From Cytobacillus depressus (GTDB lineage Bacteria > Bacillota > Bacilli > Bacillales > Cytobacillaceae), in the NCBI RefSeq assembly GCF_008923245.1, contig NZ_WBOS01000011.1, positions 62,001 to 126,000 on the forward strand: a DNA stretch of 64,000 nucleotides, in the 5' to 3' direction. Under the pieces are notes generated by a model, which worked only from the letters and a program-made list of their open reading frames with translations, was not told where the DNA came from and did no database searches. Both the position numbers and the translations under genes were made by a program. Positions 42,911 to 52,087 of the stretch are shown here, piece by piece. Every line of letters starts with the position of its first letter. Positions within the stretch are counted from its first letter, which is position 1.

Positions 42911-43909
42911 GTGAAATCACAAATTATTCATTCTTTTGGTGAACCATCCGTATTTCAATATAAAGAGATTTCAAAACCTGAACTGAAACCTGGACATGTA
43001 CTTATTCAAGTAAAGGCTACAAGTGTAAATCCTATTGATACGAAAGTCCGTGCTGGTGCAGTTCCAGCCGTTGCACCCGAGTTTCCAGCAGTATTACATG
43101 GAGATGTGGCAGGTTTGGTATCAGCAGTGGGTGAAGGAGTAACTGAGTTTAAAATTGGCGATGAAGTATTTGGATGCGCGGGTGGATTTAGAGGTACTTG
43201 CGGCGGTGCACTTGCAGAGTTTATGCTAGCAGATGTTGATTTACTTGCTCATAAGCCGAAAAATTTGACGATGGAAGAAGCTGCAGCTTTACCATTAGTT
43301 TCCATCACTGCTTGGGAAGCATTATTTAATCGTGCAAAGCTTTTACCTGGAAAAGATATATTGATCCATGGAGCCACCGGAGGTGTAGGACACATCGCCA
43401 TTCAACTAGCCAAATGGGGAGGAGCGAAAGTCTATACAACTGCCTCTTCGCAAGAGAAGCTGGAGATTGGCACTCGCCTTGGTGCTGATGTAACAATTAA
43501 TTATCGAGAGGAAAGCGTTCATGACTATGTACAAAAATATACAAACGGAAAAGGATTTGACTTCGTGTTTGACACGGTAGGGGGTGAAAACCTTGATCGC
43601 TCCTTTGAGGCGGCAGCGGTACATGGAACGGTAACAGCCATTGCTACTCGTTCGACTCATGACCTCTCCCCCGTACATTCGAAGGGACTTTCTCTTTATG
43701 TTACCTTTATGTTGTTGAAGATATTAAACAAGGACATGCATAAACATTATGGAGAAATTTTGAAGAAGGTTGCTAGTGTGGTTGAGGAAGGTAAGTTGCG
43801 TCCATTATTGGATTCAAACATTTTTACGTTTGATGAAGTTTCAAAAGCCCATGAGTACATGGAGTCTGGCAAAGCGATTGGTAAAATTATTTTGAAAAAT
43901 AGTTGGTAA
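42911..43909 (+). CDS. Zinc-binding dehydrogenase / quinone oxidoreductase family
   Basis: A 332-residue medium-chain dehydrogenase of the quinone oxidoreductase branch: GroES-like domain to about residue 120 and nucleotide motif HGATGGVGHIAIQLAKWGGA. It has no obvious zinc ligands, so it is probably an NADPH quinone/enone reductase. The start is GTG at 42911: AAAGGAGTGACAAGA fits it better than a GTG three codons upstream. The HxlR gene upstream is divergent, and such regulators often control detoxification reductases. Confidence 0.88.
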   Translation: MKSQIIHSFGEPSVFQYKEISKPELKPGHVLIQVKATSVNPIDTKVRAGAVPAVAPEFPAVLHGDVAGLVSAVGEGVTEFKIGDEVFGCAGGFRGTCGGALAEFMLADVDLLAHKPKNLTMEEAAALPLVSITAWEALFNRAKLLPGKDILIHGATGGVGHIAIQLAKWGGAKVYTTASSQEKLEIGTRLGADVTINYREESVHDYVQKYTNGKGFDFVFDTVGGENLDRSFEAAAVHGTVTAIATRSTHDLSPVHSKGLSLYVTFMLLKILNKDMHKHYGEILKKVASVVEEGKLRPLLDSNIFTFDEVSKAHEYMESGKAIGKIILKNSW

Positions 43910-44224
43910 TACTATTCCAAATTTGAAATGCTTCAACAACTTTACGTTCATTTAAAAGTAGGTGGTCAATAGAATCTGTATAAGATTCTCGAGGTACCGT
44001 CTGCTTTTATTTTTAATTACCGTAAAAGCCAATAGGGCATAGTAAAAGAAATCGGCAACTTCAAAATAATTTGAAACCATTAATACACTTTAAATAAAAG
44101 TTTTTATCAATTTCTTTTTCGGTTACATCCTCTTGTTCTTCTTTCCCAAAATCAACTTTATGCCTCAAGAAAAAATGCTTTTCTTATTGAACTAACCTCC
44201 CTCAATAAACTAATCTCAATCTCA

Positions 44225-44383
44225 CGATTGCTGCTCCGTTACTTTAAGTGCAGAATTTCACAATCTCTTCTAAATTTTAACCAATAAATCAAATTTTCTT
44301 TAAAAGCATTGATCTACAATATGGCTCTTAAGATATAAAGAAAGAGCGTAATTCTTACTGAAGAATTGCGCTCGATTGTTGAA
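44225..44383 (+). repeat. Family B and long family A repeat
   Basis: B: CTCCGTTACTTTAAGTGCA, TTTCACAATCTC. A: ATCTACAATAT, GGCT, an inner AGCGTAATTC/GAATTGCG hairpin, CGCT, CGATTGTTGAA (44314-44383). It ends 93 bp before the stop of the next minus-strand gene. The stretch 43910-44224 holds nothing I can support. Confidence 0.8.
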
Positions 44384-44408
44384 CAAAGAAAGTGCGAAAG
44401 TAAACAAA

Positions 44409-44431
44409 AGGACTCCCATTTAGGAAGTCCA
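44409..44431 (-). terminator. Hairpin after the 44.5-kb gene
   Basis: GGACTCCC and GGAAGTCC, with TTTT following on the minus strand. Confidence 0.5.
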
Positions 44432-44475
44432 CTACATTCCATAACCCTTCGTTTAAAGAATGACTTTACTTAATT

Positions 44476-44673
44476 CTAATCTCTTGTTTTTGAGCCATGA
44501 GAGTCGTCATCAACGGTACCTTCTCCCGCCTTGTTGTCCAGCGCGTCAGCTGCTACAGTACCAAATGGATCAAGAGCAGAAGCTATAGTATCCCCGGGAA
44601 CAACACCTACATCAGTTCTTCCCGCCTCGCCAGTATCGTTATCGTCGCGTTTCCGTTCGTTAATATCAGCCAT
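44476..44673 (-). CDS. Small acidic protein, 65 aa
   Basis: MADINERKRDDNDTGEAGRT ... GEGTVDDDSHGSKTRD. It is very acidic, probably disordered, without membrane segment or Cys. GAGGGAGTGAAATAG precedes the ATG, a clear ribosome binding site. Small disordered proteins of this kind are frequent in Bacillus spores; nothing here proves that role. Confidence 0.6.
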   Translation of the reverse strand: MADINERKRDDNDTGEAGRTDVGVVPGDTIASALDPFGTVAADALDNKAGEGTVDDDSHGSKTRD

Positions 44674-44980
44674 CTATTTCACTCCCTCATTTTTTATAGG
44701 GAAGTGCTATTGTTTTAGCAGCACTGTCCTGTAAGTATTTTGTCCAATAGGGACAAATTTACGAGAATGGATTAATGTGTAGTGTCTGTAAATTTTCCCA
44801 ACCCCCTTTAATTAACATCCCTTAACAATGTTGAATTCGTTGACATTTCCCTCAAGCTACCAGATATAGCTAAGAAAATAAATGGATGAGTGTTCATTTG
44901 ATCACATCTAATGAACAATCTAAAATTTATACGTTTAATTTAGTTGTAAAAAATCCTTTCCTAATTATCACAAGGGGGTG

Positions 44981-45006
44981 TCCCAAAACCGCGCCCGATT
45001 GTGGAA
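44981..45006. repeat. Family A short hairpin, left arm degenerate
   Basis: TCCCAAAACCG, CGCC, CGATTGTGGAA. Confidence 0.6.
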
Positions 45007-45218
45007 TAACTTATTCCTAACGTTCTTTATTCGTTTCTTTTTCATCTCTCTTTTAAATACCTTACATATGCTTCTTTCGCCATATTTATGAAACACGAAT
45101 GACAGATTTAGCAGCATATTTCAAATAGTGTACTTTTTGAAGGGCTTTCACTGATCTCAAGTGGCTCAAATGATATAGCTTATTAAACTTTTTCAGGGCG
45201 TTGTGCAATAACACTCTT

Positions 45219-45289
45219 ATTAGACAGTCTGGCCCTTTTCATGAAGAAAGGCACTTTCCTTATTTCAGAAAAGCGCCCTTTAATAGAAC
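45219..45289 (+). repeat. Long hairpin repeat (family A)
   Basis: ATTAGACAGTCT, GGCC, CTTTTCATGAA, an inner CACTTTCC, TTTCAGAAAAG, CGCC, CTTTAATAGAAC. Confidence 0.8.
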
Positions 45290-45327
45290 AACTTAAATAT
45301 GAACTAACTCAATCTTAAAATTAATTA

Positions 45328-45357
45328 ATTCTTGTTTACCTATAGGTAAACAAGAAT
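45328..45357. repeat. Perfect 30-bp palindrome
   Basis: ATTCTTGTTTACCTA followed at once by its reverse complement, 21 bp from the stop of the DUF1292 gene. No T-run on the minus strand. Confidence 0.85.
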
Positions 45358-45377
45358 CTGTCTAGAACCGACTAGTA

Positions 45378-45632
45378 TTAGTCTTCTTGCATTATTTCAT
45401 CAAAGGCTAAAGAAACTCTGTCGAATTCCTCGTCGCTTTCAATGGCTGTGAAATCTCCATCCTGGTTGACCTTTAAAAAGAAAATATCAATGTCTTCCTC
45501 GATTTCTTCTTGAAGATCCTCCGCAAAGCCGACTGCAACGTATTCTGTCCCTTCCAAATTTACGACTGCCAGCACTTCAATTTCCTCACCCTGGTCATTT
45601 GTAAAGATTTCTCCTACTTTAATGTTTTCCAT
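45378..45632 (-). CDS. DUF1292 family protein
   Basis: An 84-residue acidic protein (MENIKVGEIFTNDQGEEIEV, VAVGFAEDLQEEIEEDIDIF) with the conserved pattern of DUF1292, a family of small Bacillus proteins of unknown function. GGAGGGGGTTATCTC before the ATG is a strong ribosome binding site. Looks complete. Confidence 0.8.
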   Translation of the reverse strand: MENIKVGEIFTNDQGEEIEVLAVVNLEGTEYVAVGFAEDLQEEIEEDIDIFFLKVNQDGDFTAIESDEEFDRVSLAFDEIMQED

Positions 45633-45917
45633 GAGATAACCCCCTCCAAATTGTCTTGCACGAATCTTCGTTTAGAAGGATTCATAATCATTTTATTTCC
45701 AAAGTAGTCTAGATTCAATTAGGAAATCGAGATTTAAACATTAAACATACAATTATTAATATATAACAAATTTACTTGGAAGTTTGAACTACCTCTACCC
45801 TGCTCCGCTACTTAAAGAGGAATAAAGCATCCCTTATTAAAGGAGAATGCAAATGTTTTTTGCAACGATTCCTTCAAACAATTTTGTTTGGATTAGGTTA
45901 ATTTAACTGCTGTACAT

Positions 45918-46241
45918 TCAATCCTGTTTTTCTTTTATATGTTCACGGATCCTTTGAAGCTCTTCCAAAGAGAGTTCGCCTAAAGATTCTCTAATTTCTT
46001 CCTCAATTAGTTTCCTGTTGTTTTCTCGATTTAGATTCCACCATTCTCGAAGACCTTCCGTATTTTCTAAAATGTATTGGACATCTATCTCATCTACTTC
46101 TTCATCTGACAGATAATCCAACAAAGCTGCTAACATACGAGAAAGGTTACCAACTTCATCTTTGTTTTGTTGATTATTTGGCAAATGAACAATATTTTCC
46201 TTTTCCGTCGCTTCATTTGTTTGTGCAGACCTTCGTGGCAT
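45918..46241 (-). CDS. Hypothetical acidic helical protein, 107 aa
   Basis: MPRRSAQTNEATEKENIVHL ... LSDEEVDEIDVQYILENTEG ... LSLEELQRIREHIKEKQD. It is rich in Glu and helix formers, with no membrane segment. I do not recognise it, but the length and a good ribosome binding site (TAAGGAGCGACAAG) support it. Confidence 0.65.
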   Translation of the reverse strand: MPRRSAQTNEATEKENIVHLPNNQQNKDEVGNLSRMLAALLDYLSDEEVDEIDVQYILENTEGLREWWNLNRENNRKLIEEEIRESLGELSLEELQRIREHIKEKQD

Positions 46242-46352
46242 CTTGTCGCTCCTTACTTATCTTAATCATTCATATTTTTAGTATAACCATTAAAAATTAA
46301 TCGCTTAATTTACTTCGAGTAGGTAAATACCTCCATTACCCAACTCTTTAAG

Positions 46353-46395
46353 CATCCATACAGCACAAAATCAGTGCTGCACCACAGATGCAGGA
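46353..46395 (+). repeat. Family C repeat, partial
   Basis: ATCCATACAGCACAAAATC, GTGCTGCACCACAGATG. The hairpin CAGCAC/GTGCTG is kept; the second half found at 1975 and 2751 is missing. Confidence 0.7.
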
Positions 46396-46569
46396 AATAG
46401 TTAGAGAGTTCTAAAAACTGATAGAGACCTTAATCCAGTCAAGCGATTCCATAGATCAATGAATTGTATCTCTTTCCATTTTCTAATAATGGAGAAGAGG
46501 TCTCTTTGGTATTGCCTTTTTTTCGAAGTTAGAGAAGGTTATTTTCATGTTAGTTCAAAAATTTAAATA

Positions 46570-46720
46570 ACCTGCATCTACAGTTTAAGTTACATTCTTT
46601 CAAGAACACTACACTAGCATTACCATAAGTATTCAATTTTCTTGATATTCTCCCTCCATTAAATCGCCCTTAACATAAAGAGAGCGTAATTCTTGCTGCA
46701 GAATCGCTCCCTTAATGGAA
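46570..46720 (+). repeat. Family B and long family A repeat, degenerate
   Basis: B: CTACAGTTTAAGTTACATT. A: CTCCATTAAAT, CGCC, an inner AGCGTAATTC/GAATCGCT hairpin, CCCTTAATGGAA (46655-46720). Confidence 0.65.
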
Positions 46721-46965
46721 TAACCAAAATATAGGTTGAATAAATTAAGATTATTCAGTAAATTAAGGATGAATCAAAAATTTATAAAGAAGTTAATACT
46801 TATGAATAAAATTAGCAGTTGTTTGGGAAAGACGTAAGCTAATTTTATTCTTAATAAAGAATGCTTCTTAAAAACCCTCAAAATCCTATTGGGGTGCGCC
46901 GGAAAATTAATTCCGTTACTAATTATCGTTGAATTGGCAATGAAAACTGTATAAGAGTAGATAGT

Positions 46966-47000
46966 TCCCGCCTCTTTACTTTAAGAGGCGGGATTTTTTT
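46966..47000 (+). terminator. Strong terminator in the leader of the EamA gene
   Basis: TCCCGCCTCTT and AAGAGGCGGGA with a short loop, followed by TTTTTTT, ending 27 bp before the ATG. No upstream plus-strand gene needs it, so it may be an attenuator. Confidence 0.8.
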
Positions 47001-47026
47001 ATTAATAAGAAAAGGAGAATTAGCAT

Positions 47027-47935
47027 ATGAAAATGACAAAATCAATGGCAAACGTACTACTATTGATAACTGCTGCACTTTGGGGTTCTTCGTTTGTTGT
47101 AACAAAAATAGCTCTAGATGCAAATGCGTCTGCGGGTTTCGTAAATTTTTTCAGAGGCTTTCTCTTTGTTATTTTGGTACTTATATTTTTTTATAAAAAG
47201 ATATTTAAAATGACCCTTAAGGACTTTAAAATTGGACTAATTGCGGGATTGCTCAATTTTGGCGGTTATATTACACAAACTATTGGTGTTCAGTATACGA
47301 CTCCATCCAATAACGCCTTTATTTCAGCAACATATGTAGTAATTATACCTTTCTTAGCTTGGGCTATATATCAAAAGAAACTTTTAGTAAAAAGCTTTGT
47401 TTCTATTGCCTTTTGTTTACTTGGATTGACTTTATTAACTGGAATATTAAACAAAGGACTAACCATAAATATCGGTGACGTATATTCTTTTATTTGTGCG
47501 TTGTTTTATGCAGCTTCTATTGTTTATCTCAGCTACGGAGCAAGAGCAACTGATGTCAGCATTGTAGCTTTTATGCTTGCGGTTGTACAAACAATAGGGG
47601 GTTTGTTTTTTTTCTTCTTCGTAGAGGAAGGACAGCTTACTAATATCAATTGGTCTGTTGCAATAGTACCATTATTATATTTGGGAATAGTATGTTCGTT
47701 TGTTGGTCAAACTGTTCAGGTTTTAGCACAAAAGCATACTTCTGCAACATCTGCTGGATTAATTTTGATGCTTGAAGGAGTTTTTGGAAGTATTTTTTCA
47801 GTAGCGTTTGGTTTTGAATCATTTACAATTCAGTTAGTTGGTGGAGGAATGCTTATTACGCTATCGATTATTTTTATGGAAGTGGATTTTAAACAGATGT
47901 TGGTCAAGAACAAGGAACAGTATAGAAAGCAATAA
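47027..47935 (+). CDS. EamA/DMT family transporter
   Basis: A 302-residue protein with ten hydrophobic segments made of two EamA repeats (ITAALWGSSFVVTKIALDAN; LLYLGIVCSFVGQTVQVLAQ). It is a drug/metabolite-type exporter with unknown substrate. AAAAGGAG lies 10 bp before the ATG. The terminator directly upstream suggests transcription control by attenuation. It is the only gene in its unit. Confidence 0.88.
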   Translation: MKMTKSMANVLLLITAALWGSSFVVTKIALDANASAGFVNFFRGFLFVILVLIFFYKKIFKMTLKDFKIGLIAGLLNFGGYITQTIGVQYTTPSNNAFISATYVVIIPFLAWAIYQKKLLVKSFVSIAFCLLGLTLLTGILNKGLTINIGDVYSFICALFYAASIVYLSYGARATDVSIVAFMLAVVQTIGGLFFFFFVEEGQLTNINWSVAIVPLLYLGIVCSFVGQTVQVLAQKHTSATSAGLILMLEGVFGSIFSVAFGFESFTIQLVGGGMLITLSIIFMEVDFKQMLVKNKEQYRKQ

Positions 47936-47952
47936 TATTAACAATCCTTTTT

Positions 47953-47978
47953 TTCCAGAAAAGCGCCCTTTTATGGAA
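47953..47978. repeat. Family A type hairpin with different arms
   Basis: TTCCAGAAAAG, CGCC, CTTTTATGGAA (one mismatch). It has the same 11-4-11 geometry with the arm sequence of the inner part of the long form. Confidence 0.75.
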
Positions 47979-48172
47979 GATCATTACTCAATTTTATTGA
48001 GGATACCTATTATGAAAAATAAATTTATAAAAGAATTTTATTTCAAATAATTACTAATACCAACTGTATCTTTATCTAGTTATTTATGCTCCATTGAGGA
48101 GTTAATACCACTCAACAAAAGGCGCTGGAGCTGGACATATAATAGTTGAAATTTATACTTTCTTATGTCTCA

Positions 48173-48215
48173 AAAAAAGAAGGATTAGTCATGAAACCTA
48201 ATCCTCCTTTTTGTT
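48173..48215 (-). terminator. Terminator of the S15 peptidase gene
   Basis: AGGATTAG and CTAATCCT, with TTTTTT on both sides; 5 bp after the stop. Confidence 0.85.
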
Positions 48216-48219
48216 GTTC

Positions 48220-50142
48220 CTATTGATTAAACGCGTTACGCCCGCCGACAATTGGCAATGTAATTTCACTGCGAGTTGGAATTACAGTAATTTTTGTACC
48301 GGCTTTAGGACGAATCGTGTAGTCGTAATCGCTAGCGATAAGAACAATCCCGATCCGGTGTCCTGCCTTAAATACATAATCTTTAGGCTGCATATCCCAT
48401 TCAAAAGTGTAATCTCTGCCAGGAACTAGTGATTCGGAACGATCTGCGGAATGGAGATTTTGTGGATCGACCCAGCCACGCGATACAATTACTGGACTTG
48501 AACTACTGTAATCAACGAGCAATGCTGTTAAATTGGCAACGGGACGGTCAATACTTGCACGGATGCTGACTGTAGGCGTCCCGCTCAACCGCACCACATC
48601 AGTTAATTCCGGAGTCACATAAGCCAACCGGTTTGAAGAATTTAACTCTGGATTGGCGATGAGAGTATTTGCCTTTTTCATTGGATCATCAATGATTGTT
48701 TGCGCGTTATGCGGCTGGTTCGGAACAGGATTTAGATATAAAGCCCCTAAATCATTTCCCGTGCCTGTTAAATGAAGTCTTGTCGACACTGTGCCGGGTG
48801 CAGGCCAGCTTGTTTCCTGACTCCAAGTTCTATCCTCACGCTGAATATCAACAGCAGGCTCATTCATAACCCCATTTTCAATCCCATACAGATAATAGTC
48901 AAACCATCTATTTTGTAATTGCGGCCAGTTATTGCCTGATGGACTTGAATGGCCACCCTGATGGAGCCACAATCTACGAGGGACATTATTTTCTCCTAAT
49001 GCTTCCCACCACTGTGCAAATTGTTTTGTCTTAACATTCCAATCATTCAGCCCGTGAACAACGAGAACACTAGCCTTTAAATTCTTGGCATCCTTCACAT
49101 AATCACGGTGTGCCCAGAATTCACTGTAGTCCCCTGTTTCTCTGTCTTGTCCAGCTTTTAACTCTGCTATGACATCTTTACATACTTGTGGATTTTTACG
49201 AGTTAGGACTGCTTCAGCCATATTGTCTGTATCTTCACCTTGGTATCCTCCAGGGGCTATAACTGTTCCGTTTGCACGATAATAGTCATACCAGCTGCTA
49301 ATTGCTGCAACTGGGATAATCGTTTTCAGTCCATCCACACCTGTTGCAGCAACTGCATTTGGCAAGGTCCCATTGTAGGAAGTACCTGTCATCCCAACGT
49401 TTCCAGTGGACCAATCAGCTGATACCTCTCTCCCATCTCCTGTATAAGCTTTCGCACGCCCGTTTAACCAATCAATAACGGCTTTTGTACCAAGAATTTC
49501 TCGTTCATCCCCCGTTGTTGGACACCCATCCGATTTGCCTGTCCCAATACTCTCAGCAAGAATAACACCATAACCACGAGGGACATAGTAATTCCCTAAG
49601 GAACCAAGATTGGCAGCTTGTCCTTCCACAAGTGCGAATGGTTTTCCTCCTCGTCCATTCCCGTTACCAGGGTGTTTAACCGGAATAAAATCTACATCGA
49701 CATTAAAGACAGGAACATTTAGAATTCCGGAGCGATAGGGACTCATCTCATAAATGACTGGTACTTTAACACCTGGTTCCGTTTTTGGACGGTACACTTT
49801 AATAGAGACGCGGTCACGTTTCCCATCCCTGTCGCTGTCTATCTCTGTCTCAACGAATAAGTCTTCAATTATCGCCTCGTCAGTAGAGTAGATTGGTTTT
49901 GTCATTCCATTTTCTAGTTCAATTCTGGTTGCGTCTGATGCGGTTTCCGGGATCAGCCCATTTAGTGGCATCCCTTTCCACTCGAGAACCTTTCCCTTGG
50001 CTGTTGCTTCTAATGTAGTGGGTAGATTTTGCTCGTTTGCTGCTTTTACTGTCCAGGAATCAACTCCTGTTAGGAATGTAAGAGATAGAACAGAACATAA
50101 ACTAATCGACAAAACTTTTTTCCTCAAACCTTTTCCCCCCAT
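48220..50142 (-). CDS. Secreted Xaa-Pro dipeptidyl-peptidase-like protein (S15/CocE)
   Basis: A protein of about 640 residues with an N-terminal signal peptide (VLSISLCSVLSLTFLTG) and cleavage near KAA-NE. The alpha/beta-hydrolase domain contains the nucleophile GTSYNG, the Asp in HGLNDWNV and the His in QGGHSS. The C-terminal jelly-roll domain of S15/CocE enzymes follows. It likely releases Xaa-Pro dipeptides or cleaves an ester outside the cell. The frame is open to 50211, but no ribosome binding site supports that. A TTG at 50127, with GGGGGGAAAAGG before it, is a third possibility and gives MRKKVLSISL. Confidence 0.88.
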   Translation of the reverse strand: MGGKGLRKKVLSISLCSVLSLTFLTGVDSWTVKAANEQNLPTTLEATAKGKVLEWKGMPLNGLIPETASDATRIELENGMTKPIYSTDEAIIEDLFVETEIDSDRDGKRDRVSIKVYRPKTEPGVKVPVIYEMSPYRSGILNVPVFNVDVDFIPVKHPGNGNGRGGKPFALVEGQAANLGSLGNYYVPRGYGVILAESIGTGKSDGCPTTGDEREILGTKAVIDWLNGRAKAYTGDGREVSADWSTGNVGMTGTSYNGTLPNAVAATGVDGLKTIIPVAAISSWYDYYRANGTVIAPGGYQGEDTDNMAEAVLTRKNPQVCKDVIAELKAGQDRETGDYSEFWAHRDYVKDAKNLKASVLVVHGLNDWNVKTKQFAQWWEALGENNVPRRLWLHQGGHSSPSGNNWPQLQNRWFDYYLYGIENGVMNEPAVDIQREDRTWSQETSWPAPGTVSTRLHLTGTGNDLGALYLNPVPNQPHNAQTIIDDPMKKANTLIANPELNSSNRLAYVTPELTDVVRLSGTPTVSIRASIDRPVANLTALLVDYSSSSPVIVSRGWVDPQNLHSADRSESLVPGRDYTFEWDMQPKDYVFKAGHRIGIVLIASDYDYTIRPKAGTKITVIPTRSEITLPIVGGRNAFNQ

Positions 50143-50270
50143 ATTCTCGAAATTTCGGCGATTTCCACCAAAATCAATTATATTACCAAATGTTTGAAAT
50201 TTTTGTTCCATTTTGTCAAATATTCAAAAACAGGAGAATAGTAATTAATAGAAACAAAAATTTATAATAC

Positions 50271-50311
50271 AAAAGCCCCGCTTTTCTGGTTACAGAAAAG
50301 CAGGGCTTTTT
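50271..50311. terminator. Bidirectional hairpin terminator
   Basis: AAAAGCCCCGCTTTTCTG and CAGAAAAGCAGGGCTTTT with a 4-nt loop and T-runs on both strands. Confidence 0.8.
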
Positions 50312-50580
50312 ACGAGTTGTGCCATAAGACAAATATAGTTTGTTTGATTAAGAGATTTATAGTTAAATTTATTGCAGAAATCGCATATTCAGACAGGTTT
50401 TGCAATTACCTTTATTTTCTGTCCTCATGAACATCCCACGAGGACAATTTCCCTTTTCTATACTGATTTCTGTACTCATGAGGACAATTTTCAATCAATA
50501 TTTTATTAGTCCTAATTTCATCTTTACCATCAACTAAACTGCCTCTATAGTACTTTCCAAGACTTCATGAGTTTCTCCTT
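50312..50580. other. Intergenic region with GAGGACAATTT repeats
   Basis: GAGGACAATTT occurs twice (near 50438 and 50480), each time close to a CTCATGA or CACGAGG block. No gene is seen. The repeats may be remains of a structured RNA. Confidence 0.4.
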
Positions 50581-50733
50581 TTAAAATCCTATATTATTTA
50601 GATGAGACTTCCCTTGTAACACTTTTACAACTTCTTCTTCAGTAATATGAGAACTATCATTTACTTGTACAGATTAACAGGCAACCAAGAACAACAGTAA
50701 ACATAAACTAAAAATCTTCCTCAGTTCGTTCAC
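50581..50733 (-). pseudogene. Lipoprotein gene stopped just after its lipobox
   Basis: A GTG at 50733 with GAGGTGAAC starts MNELRKIFSLCLLLFLVAC, a lipoprotein signal, and the next codon is TAA. The same frame continues SVQVNDSSHITEEEVVKVLQ and GKSHLNNIGF to a stop at 50581. A single nonsense change at the first residue after the lipobox Cys would silence the protein. The remainder may itself be truncated. Confidence 0.6.
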
Positions 50734-50796
50734 CTCGACCTACAATATTTTACTCAGTTAATACGTAAATTCGTAAAGAAGAAAATAAAGTCCTTC

Positions 50797-50858
50797 TTCC
50801 ACAAAATGGCCCTTTAATTAAAATAGACGCGTTCTTAAATAAACGCGCCCGATTGTTT
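50797..50858 (+). repeat. Long family A repeat with a simplified inner part
   Basis: TTCCACAAAAT, GGCC, an inner ACGCG/CGCG hairpin, CGCC, CGATTGTTTGT. It ends one base before the stop codon of the glutathione peroxidase gene. Confidence 0.8.
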
Positions 50859-50859
50859 G

Positions 50860-51345
50860 TCAGCATAGTTTAAGCACTTCTTCTATTTCAGCTATCAGTT
50901 TTTCCGGTTCTGTCTGTGGAGCAAAACGCTTTACCACATTCCCTTTTCGGTCCACTAAAAATTTCGTAAAATTCCATTTAACCGCCCGTGACCCTAACGC
51001 GCCTTTGGCCTCCTTTTTTATGTATTGATAAAGTGGGTCCGCATTCGCACCATTTACGTCTACTTTTGCAAACATTGGAAAACTCACATTGTAATTCAAA
51101 TCGCAAAACTGCTGAATTTCCTTGTTCGTTCCTGGTTCCTGTTGACCGAATTGATTACAAGGAAATCCTAGAATCTCCAATCCTAAATCACGGTACTTAT
51201 CATACAACGCTTGTAACCCCTTATACTGTGGTGTAAAGCCACACTTGCTCGCCGTATTGACGATAAGAACGACTTTTCCTTCGTAACGAGACAACGGCTC
51301 TGTCTGACCATCGATTTTCTTTACTGTAAAATCATACACGCCCAT
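50860..51345 (-). CDS. bsaA: Glutathione peroxidase (BsaA type)
   Basis: A 161-residue thiol peroxidase of the GPx family. The catalytic Cys is in [13 protein letters not shown], the Gln in [12 protein letters not shown], and the Trp and Asn in [14 protein letters not shown], so the tetrad is complete. In bacilli these enzymes use thioredoxin rather than glutathione. AAAGGGATGTGAACAAAA precedes the ATG. The stop is followed after one base by a family A repeat. Confidence 0.92.
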   Translation of the reverse strand: MGVYDFTVKKIDGQTEPLSRYEGKVVLIVNTASKCGFTPQYKGLQALYDKYRDLGLEILGFPCNQFGQQEPGTNKEIQQFCDLNYNVSFPMFAKVDVNGANADPLYQYIKKEAKGALGSRAVKWNFTKFLVDRKGNVVKRFAPQTEPEKLIAEIEEVLKLC

Positions 51346-51569
51346 TTTTGTTCACATCCCTTTCAAGGTAACCTTTTGCCCGTCACTAACCAATTCCGAT
51401 ACGCTCCACTTGAAGAACACTTCAAAGACTTAGAAAATCATAGTCGTGAATTTATGTCTCACCTCATAATAAAATTTCTTCAATCGAAGTTAATTATCCT
51501 TCTTAATCTATACTGCAAGTTACTTTCAGTACGTTCCTTCACAATCTCTATACGGATTATTATAAAAAT

Positions 51570-51830
51570 ATGCTTAGTGTTTATTCAATAATCGATGCAA
51601 TGACCATAAAAGATCAATATGACATTGGGATAAAAGAAGCTCAGGTATTTCTTAGCGAAGATACAACATGGCAAGAATTATCGATTGAATAATTCAGAGA
51701 GAAATCGAGATTACTCAAAAGTATGATTGTATTATCTGAACTTGTATTAAAAGACAGTTTGTATTGTGAAGGTAAGTTAAAAGAAGAACTTGATGAAATT
51801 TATCAAGCTATTAAACGATTGTTGCTTTAA
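51570..51830 (+). pseudogene. Small helical protein gene with an internal stop
   Basis: From ATG 51570 the frame reads MLSVYSIIDAMTIKDQYDIG and AQVFLSEDTTWQELSIE, then TAA. It continues FREKSRLLKSMIVLSELVLK and CEGKLKEELDEIYQAIKRLL to a stop at 51830. The composition stays the same on both sides, so a single sense-to-stop change in a protein of about 86 residues is likely. Family unknown. Confidence 0.6.
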
Positions 51831-51930
51831 AAAGCAATTTCTTAAGAAATTGAATGTAAAGGTACGCTCTGTTGCTTTTATTTAGTTCATACGCCAAGAA
51901 GATTCCAAAAATCCTTCAGGAACCCTCTTT

Positions 51931-52002
51931 CTTCAACAATCTGTCCTATATATATAGAAAGAGTACAATTCTTACAGCAGTATTGCATCCCTTATGCGGA
52001 GG
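51931..52002 (+). repeat. Long family A repeat, degenerate
   Basis: TTCAACAATCT, GTCC, an inner GTACAATTCT/AGTATTGC hairpin, ATCC, CTTATGCGGAG. It is 85 bp from the stop of the flavin monooxygenase gene. Confidence 0.65.
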
Positions 52003-52087
52003 AGTCAAAAATATTTTTAAAGACTTAAGTGCCTGTTTACGCCTAGCTGCCTAGGTAGAAAATTGTTCGGTTTTCATATTATCCATT

